NCBI GenBank assembly: GCA_022451505.1
Contig: JAKURX010000004.1
Location: forward strand, 1 to 45,475
Length of the DNA stretch: 45,475 nt
Origin: Acidimicrobiales bacterium
GTDB taxonomy: Bacteria > Actinomycetota > Acidimicrobiia > Acidimicrobiales > MedAcidi-G1
Direction: 5' to 3'
Shown: positions 43,349 through 45,475 of the stretch, one piece after another
Layout of the letters: each line of letters opens with the position of its first letter
How positions within the stretch are numbered: position 1 is the first letter of the stretch
Position numbers and translations under genes: made by a program
Notes under the pieces: generated by a model
Databases searched by the model: none
What the model was told of the DNA's origin: nothing
Seen by the model: only the letters and a program-made list of their open reading frames with translations

Positions 43349-44322
43349 GGGGCGACGCTATCCAGCAGCCGTCGGGCGGCCGCCGCCTCAGGTAGGGCGA
43401 GACGGGCCAGAGTCGAGATACGGGCCGCCTCGCACACTTCGGCCAGTCCGACGTCGGCCCGGTCGTCTACCGGGCGTCGGGCCAGGTCGGTGGCCGTGGG
43501 CTCCAGGACCAGGACGGCCGCCCCCCGTCGCCTTACCGCCTCCACCTCCCGTCGCAGGGTCCGACCGTGCCAGGCCCGAGCCAGCGATCCGTCCCCGCCC
43601 GCCGGCCCGGCTATTCCGCCTACCGTCTTGGACGAAGCCACCACGACCACGTCCAGGGCCAGGGCGGCCACCAGGTCGGCGTTGGTGGTGGAGTGCGCCC
43701 CACCATCGACCAAACGCCGGCCGTCGACTTCCACCGGGACGAACCACCCGGGGACAGCCGAGGACGCCTGGACGGCGGAACCGACGTCGGTGTCGACGTC
43801 GTCGCGACCGAGCACCACCCGGCGGCCCGAGTCCAGGTCCACGGCACAGATCCAGGTTGGGTGGTCGGGCCAGCGGGCGGAGTGCATCTCGCGCATTCGG
43901 TCGGCCAGGGAGGAACCGTCGTGGGTGCCGATGGGGAGCAACCCGGCCAGGGAAACCACCGGCCGGGGCCGTCCGGTGGATAACAGCTCGCGGACGACGA
44001 GCATCGGGTTGGCCGGAATCCGTCGGGCCGGTTGGTCGGAGGGGTTCTTGAGGTTTAGCGGGGTTGTCACCCGGTTGACCAGGGCCTGCCCCTCGGCGGA
44101 CAGCGGGGTCCGGGAGTAGTAGGAGCGGTGATCGGCCGCCGAGAGCCCGGCCCGGAGGCTGACCGCCGTGGTGGCCCCGGCCGAGGTTCCGACGACGACG
44201 TCGGCCGTCCGGGGATCCCAGCCCGTGGCCTCAGCCAGCGCGGCGAGGGTTCCGGCGTGATGGGCAGCGGCGTGCAGGCCACCGGCCCCGAGTACGAGCC
44301 CGATCGTGGTCACGGCGGCCAT
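43345..44322 (-). CDS. Patatin-like phospholipase family protein
   Basis: 325 residues from the ATG at 44322; upstream in-frame codons to 44496 are rejected as a non-conserved extension. Glycine-rich oxyanion segment [13 protein letters not shown], nucleophile Ser47 in GTSAGA, and catalytic Asp206 in [12 protein letters not shown] form the Ser-Asp dyad. Putative lipid acyl hydrolase. It is the first gene of an operon with hemE and cgoX, a physical link with no obvious metabolic reason. Confidence 0.9.
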   Translation of the reverse strand: MAAVTTIGLVLGAGGLHAAAHHAGTLAALAEATGWDPRTADVVVGTSAGATTAVSLRAGLSAADHRSYYSRTPLSAEGQALVNRVTTPLNLKNPSDQPARRIPANPMLVVRELLSTGRPRPVVSLAGLLPIGTHDGSSLADRMREMHSARWPDHPTWICAVDLDSGRRVVLGRDDVDTDVGSAVQASSAVPGWFVPVEVDGRRLVDGGAHSTTNADLVAALALDVVVVASSKTVGGIAGPAGGDGSLARAWHGRTLRREVEAVRRRGAAVLVLEPTATDLARRPVDDRADVGLAEVCEAARISTLARLALPEAAAARRLLDSVAP

Positions 44323-44330
44323 CGTCGCAT

Positions 44331-44350
44331 GTCGGGAGCGAATTCCCGAC
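44331..44350. promoter_or_regulatory. Inverted repeat upstream of the patatin gene
   Basis: GTCGGGA (44331-44337) and TCCCGAC (44344-44350) are perfect 7-bp arms around GCGAAT, only 8 bp upstream of the patatin ATG on the minus strand. It is either an operator or an mRNA leader hairpin. Confidence 0.3.
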
Positions 44351-44428
44351 CCGGCGGTGGGTTGGCGTCCTTTGAGGCCTCCGAGGTCAGGTGTCCTCCA
44401 CCCGCTAGGATCGATCTTCGGCCGATTT

Positions 44429-44444
44429 CGGGGTTTCGGCCCCG
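44429..44444. repeat. Short GC-rich hairpin in the patatin-helD intergenic region
   Basis: CGGGG-TTTCGG-CCCCG, 5-bp arms, 45 nt upstream of the HelD-like start. It is not the rifampicin-associated element reported for actinobacterial helR genes. Function unknown. Confidence 0.2.
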
Positions 44445-44454
44445 GGGTAGCCAA

Positions 44455-44483
44455 GAGACATGGTCCACCGTCCTCCATAGGCT
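44455..44483 (+). promoter_or_regulatory. Possible promoter of the HelD-like gene, leaderless
   Basis: GAGACA (44455-44460), a 17-nt spacer and TAGGCT (44478-44483). The box ends 5 nt before the ATG at 44489, with no Shine-Dalgarno sequence, so a leaderless message is likely. Confidence 0.4.
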
Positions 44484-44488
44484 CGCTG

Positions 44489-45475
44489 ATGACCACCGAA
44501 CACCCCGAGATGGACGCCGAACAGGCCTACGTCGACCACGCCTATGCGTGTCTCGAGTCCGCCCGCGACCGGGCCCTGGAGCTGACTGCCATGGTCGAGG
44601 TGGGTCAGGGGGGCACCAACCAGGCTCGCTTCGAGCGCGAGGCCATCTGGGACTCAGTAGCCACTCGCCTGGGGCGGTTGGACATGGGCGACGCCGCGCT
44701 GGTCTTCGGTCGCATCGACCAGGAGGCCGAGGCCGGCGGCGGCCGCTTTTACATCGGTCGAGTCGGGGTCTGGGACGTCGACCAGGATCCGGTGGTCGTG
44801 GACTGGCGGGCCCCAGTCGCCGAGGCCTTCTACCGGGCCACCGGTCCGGTGCCCATGGGCCTGGAACGGCGCCGGCACCTGGTCAGCCGCGGCCGGGTCG
44901 TAGTGGGCATCGAGGACGAGTTGTTCGGCGACCCGGAGCGGTTCCGGGACGGCGACGGAAACCGCCTGAAGGGAGAAGGAGCCTTGATCGCCGCCCTCGA
45001 GACGGCCCGCACCGGTCGGCTGGGCGACATCATCGGGACGATCCAAGCTGAGCAGGACGACATCATCCGGGCACCGTTGTCCGGCGTCCACGCCGTGCAG
45101 GGCGGGCCGGGAACCGGAAAGACCGTGGTGGCCCTGCACCGAGCCGCCTACCTCCTGTACACCCACCGGTTCCCGCTAGAGGGGCAGGGTGTTCTGGTGG
45201 TCGGGCCCAACAGGCTCTTCCTGGCCTACATCGAGCAGGTGCTGCCGTCGCTCGGGGAGGCCGGGGTCCAGATGGCCACCCTGGGAGACGTAGTGGGGGG
45301 CGTTCGGGTGGGCGACCGTCGGGAGCAGGACGAGGTGGGGCGCCTCAAGGGCGACCTTCGCATGGTGCGGTTCGTCTCCAAGGCCGTCCGGACCCGCCAG
45401 CGGCCAATGCGGGCCGACCTTCGCATCGGCCACGGCTTGCAGTGGCTGGTCCTCCCAGTAGAGGAGTCCCAGCGG
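44489..45475 (+). CDS. HelD/HelR-like SF1 ATPase that acts on RNA polymerase (3' truncated by window)
   Basis: Open frame of 329 codons from ATG 44489 to the window end. The N-terminal helical region (about 1-60) is followed by the HelD-typical block FGRIDQEAEAGGGRFYIGRVGVWD and VDWRAPVAEAFYRATGPVP. The ATPase starts at about 190 with IGTIQAEQDDIIRAPL, the Walker A VQGGPGTGKTVVALHRAAYLL, then VLVVGPNRLFLAYIEQVLPSLGE. Actinobacterial HelD releases RNA polymerase from stalled complexes, and HelR also displaces rifampicin. The loops that decide between these roles lie outside the window. Confidence 0.9.
   Translation, partial: MTTEHPEMDAEQAYVDHAYACLESARDRALELTAMVEVGQGGTNQARFEREAIWDSVATRLGRLDMGDAALVFGRIDQEAEAGGGRFYIGRVGVWDVDQDPVVVDWRAPVAEAFYRATGPVPMGLERRRHLVSRGRVVVGIEDELFGDPERFRDGDGNRLKGEGALIAALETARTGRLGDIIGTIQAEQDDIIRAPLSGVHAVQGGPGTGKTVVALHRAAYLLYTHRFPLEGQGVLVVGPNRLFLAYIEQVLPSLGEAGVQMATLGDVVGGVRVGDRREQDEVGRLKGDLRMVRFVSKAVRTRQRPMRADLRIGHGLQWLVLPVEESQR

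Noticed and set aside
44323-44488. Rifampicin-associated element upstream of the HelD-like gene
   Set aside because: The inverted repeats here (GTCGGGA/TCCCGAC and CGGGG/CCCCG) do not match the reported 19-bp GGGGCTTGC..GCAAGCCCC element.

Overview
The window is a high-GC chromosomal segment with densely packed genes and many GTG starts. Its content points to an actinobacterium, most likely an uncultured Acidimicrobiia-type lineage: ClpC, a DUF3263 plus LytR_C pair, an actinobacterial-type Crp, HemQ-type haem synthesis, a MeaB-partnered acyl-CoA mutase and a HelD-type ATPase. The lineage is an inference from gene content; no rRNA is present. I see no prophage, insertion sequence or CRISPR array, and no gap longer than about 170 bp without a gene or RNA.

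Layout. 1-7.3 kb: housekeeping block with the clpC 3' end, an LppM-like lipoprotein fused to a degenerate HAD domain, radA, a dienelactone hydrolase, a Crp regulator (minus), ispD-ispF-rlmB, then tRNA-Thr(TGT) on the minus strand. 7.4-11.5 kb: DUF3263 protein, LytR_C protein, glycerate kinase, MoaD/ThiS-like protein and groEL behind a CIRCE operator. 11.6-18.8 kb: fdhD, hemQ, larE, a small receiver-like protein, glnD, a Nudix hydrolase, a PAC2 protein (minus) and a GNAT enzyme, followed by the decayed tail of an oligopeptide ABC permease. 19.2-25.2 kb (minus): a complete seven-subunit Mrp Na+/H+ antiporter operon. 25.3-33.1 kb: a catabolic-looking region on both strands with a class II aldolase, a SnoaL-like protein and a short Rieske protein; a MarR-led operon with a two-TM peptide, an acetoacetate-decarboxylase-like protein and a two-domain lipocalin-like protein; and a B12-dependent acyl-CoA mutase (large subunit, small subunit, MeaB chaperone). 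33.1-37.4 kb: envelope-glycan type genes (GtrA, two methyltransferases, an alpha/alpha-barrel protein, a GT4 glycosyltransferase). 37.5-45.5 kb: dtd, a methyltransferase, lnt, a class III cyclase, cgoX/hemY, hemE, a patatin-like hydrolase and the 5' part of a HelD-like ATPase.

Functional links. HemQ at 12.4 kb and CgoX plus HemE at 41-43 kb together indicate the coproporphyrin-dependent haem route. The cyclase at 40.3-40.9 kb and the Crp at 4.4-5.0 kb could be the two ends of a cAMP circuit. The mutase large subunit carries Phe48 and Gln166 at the positions that set substrate choice, which is the isobutyryl-CoA mutase pattern rather than the methylmalonyl-CoA one.

The most striking non-coding signal is a TA-N3-T box, usually TAG..T, that ends 5-8 nt upstream of the start codon of eleven separate genes, generally without a Shine-Dalgarno sequence. 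It reads as a -10 element for leaderless transcripts. A second repeated pattern is inverted repeats whose arms contain both stop codons at convergent gene ends.
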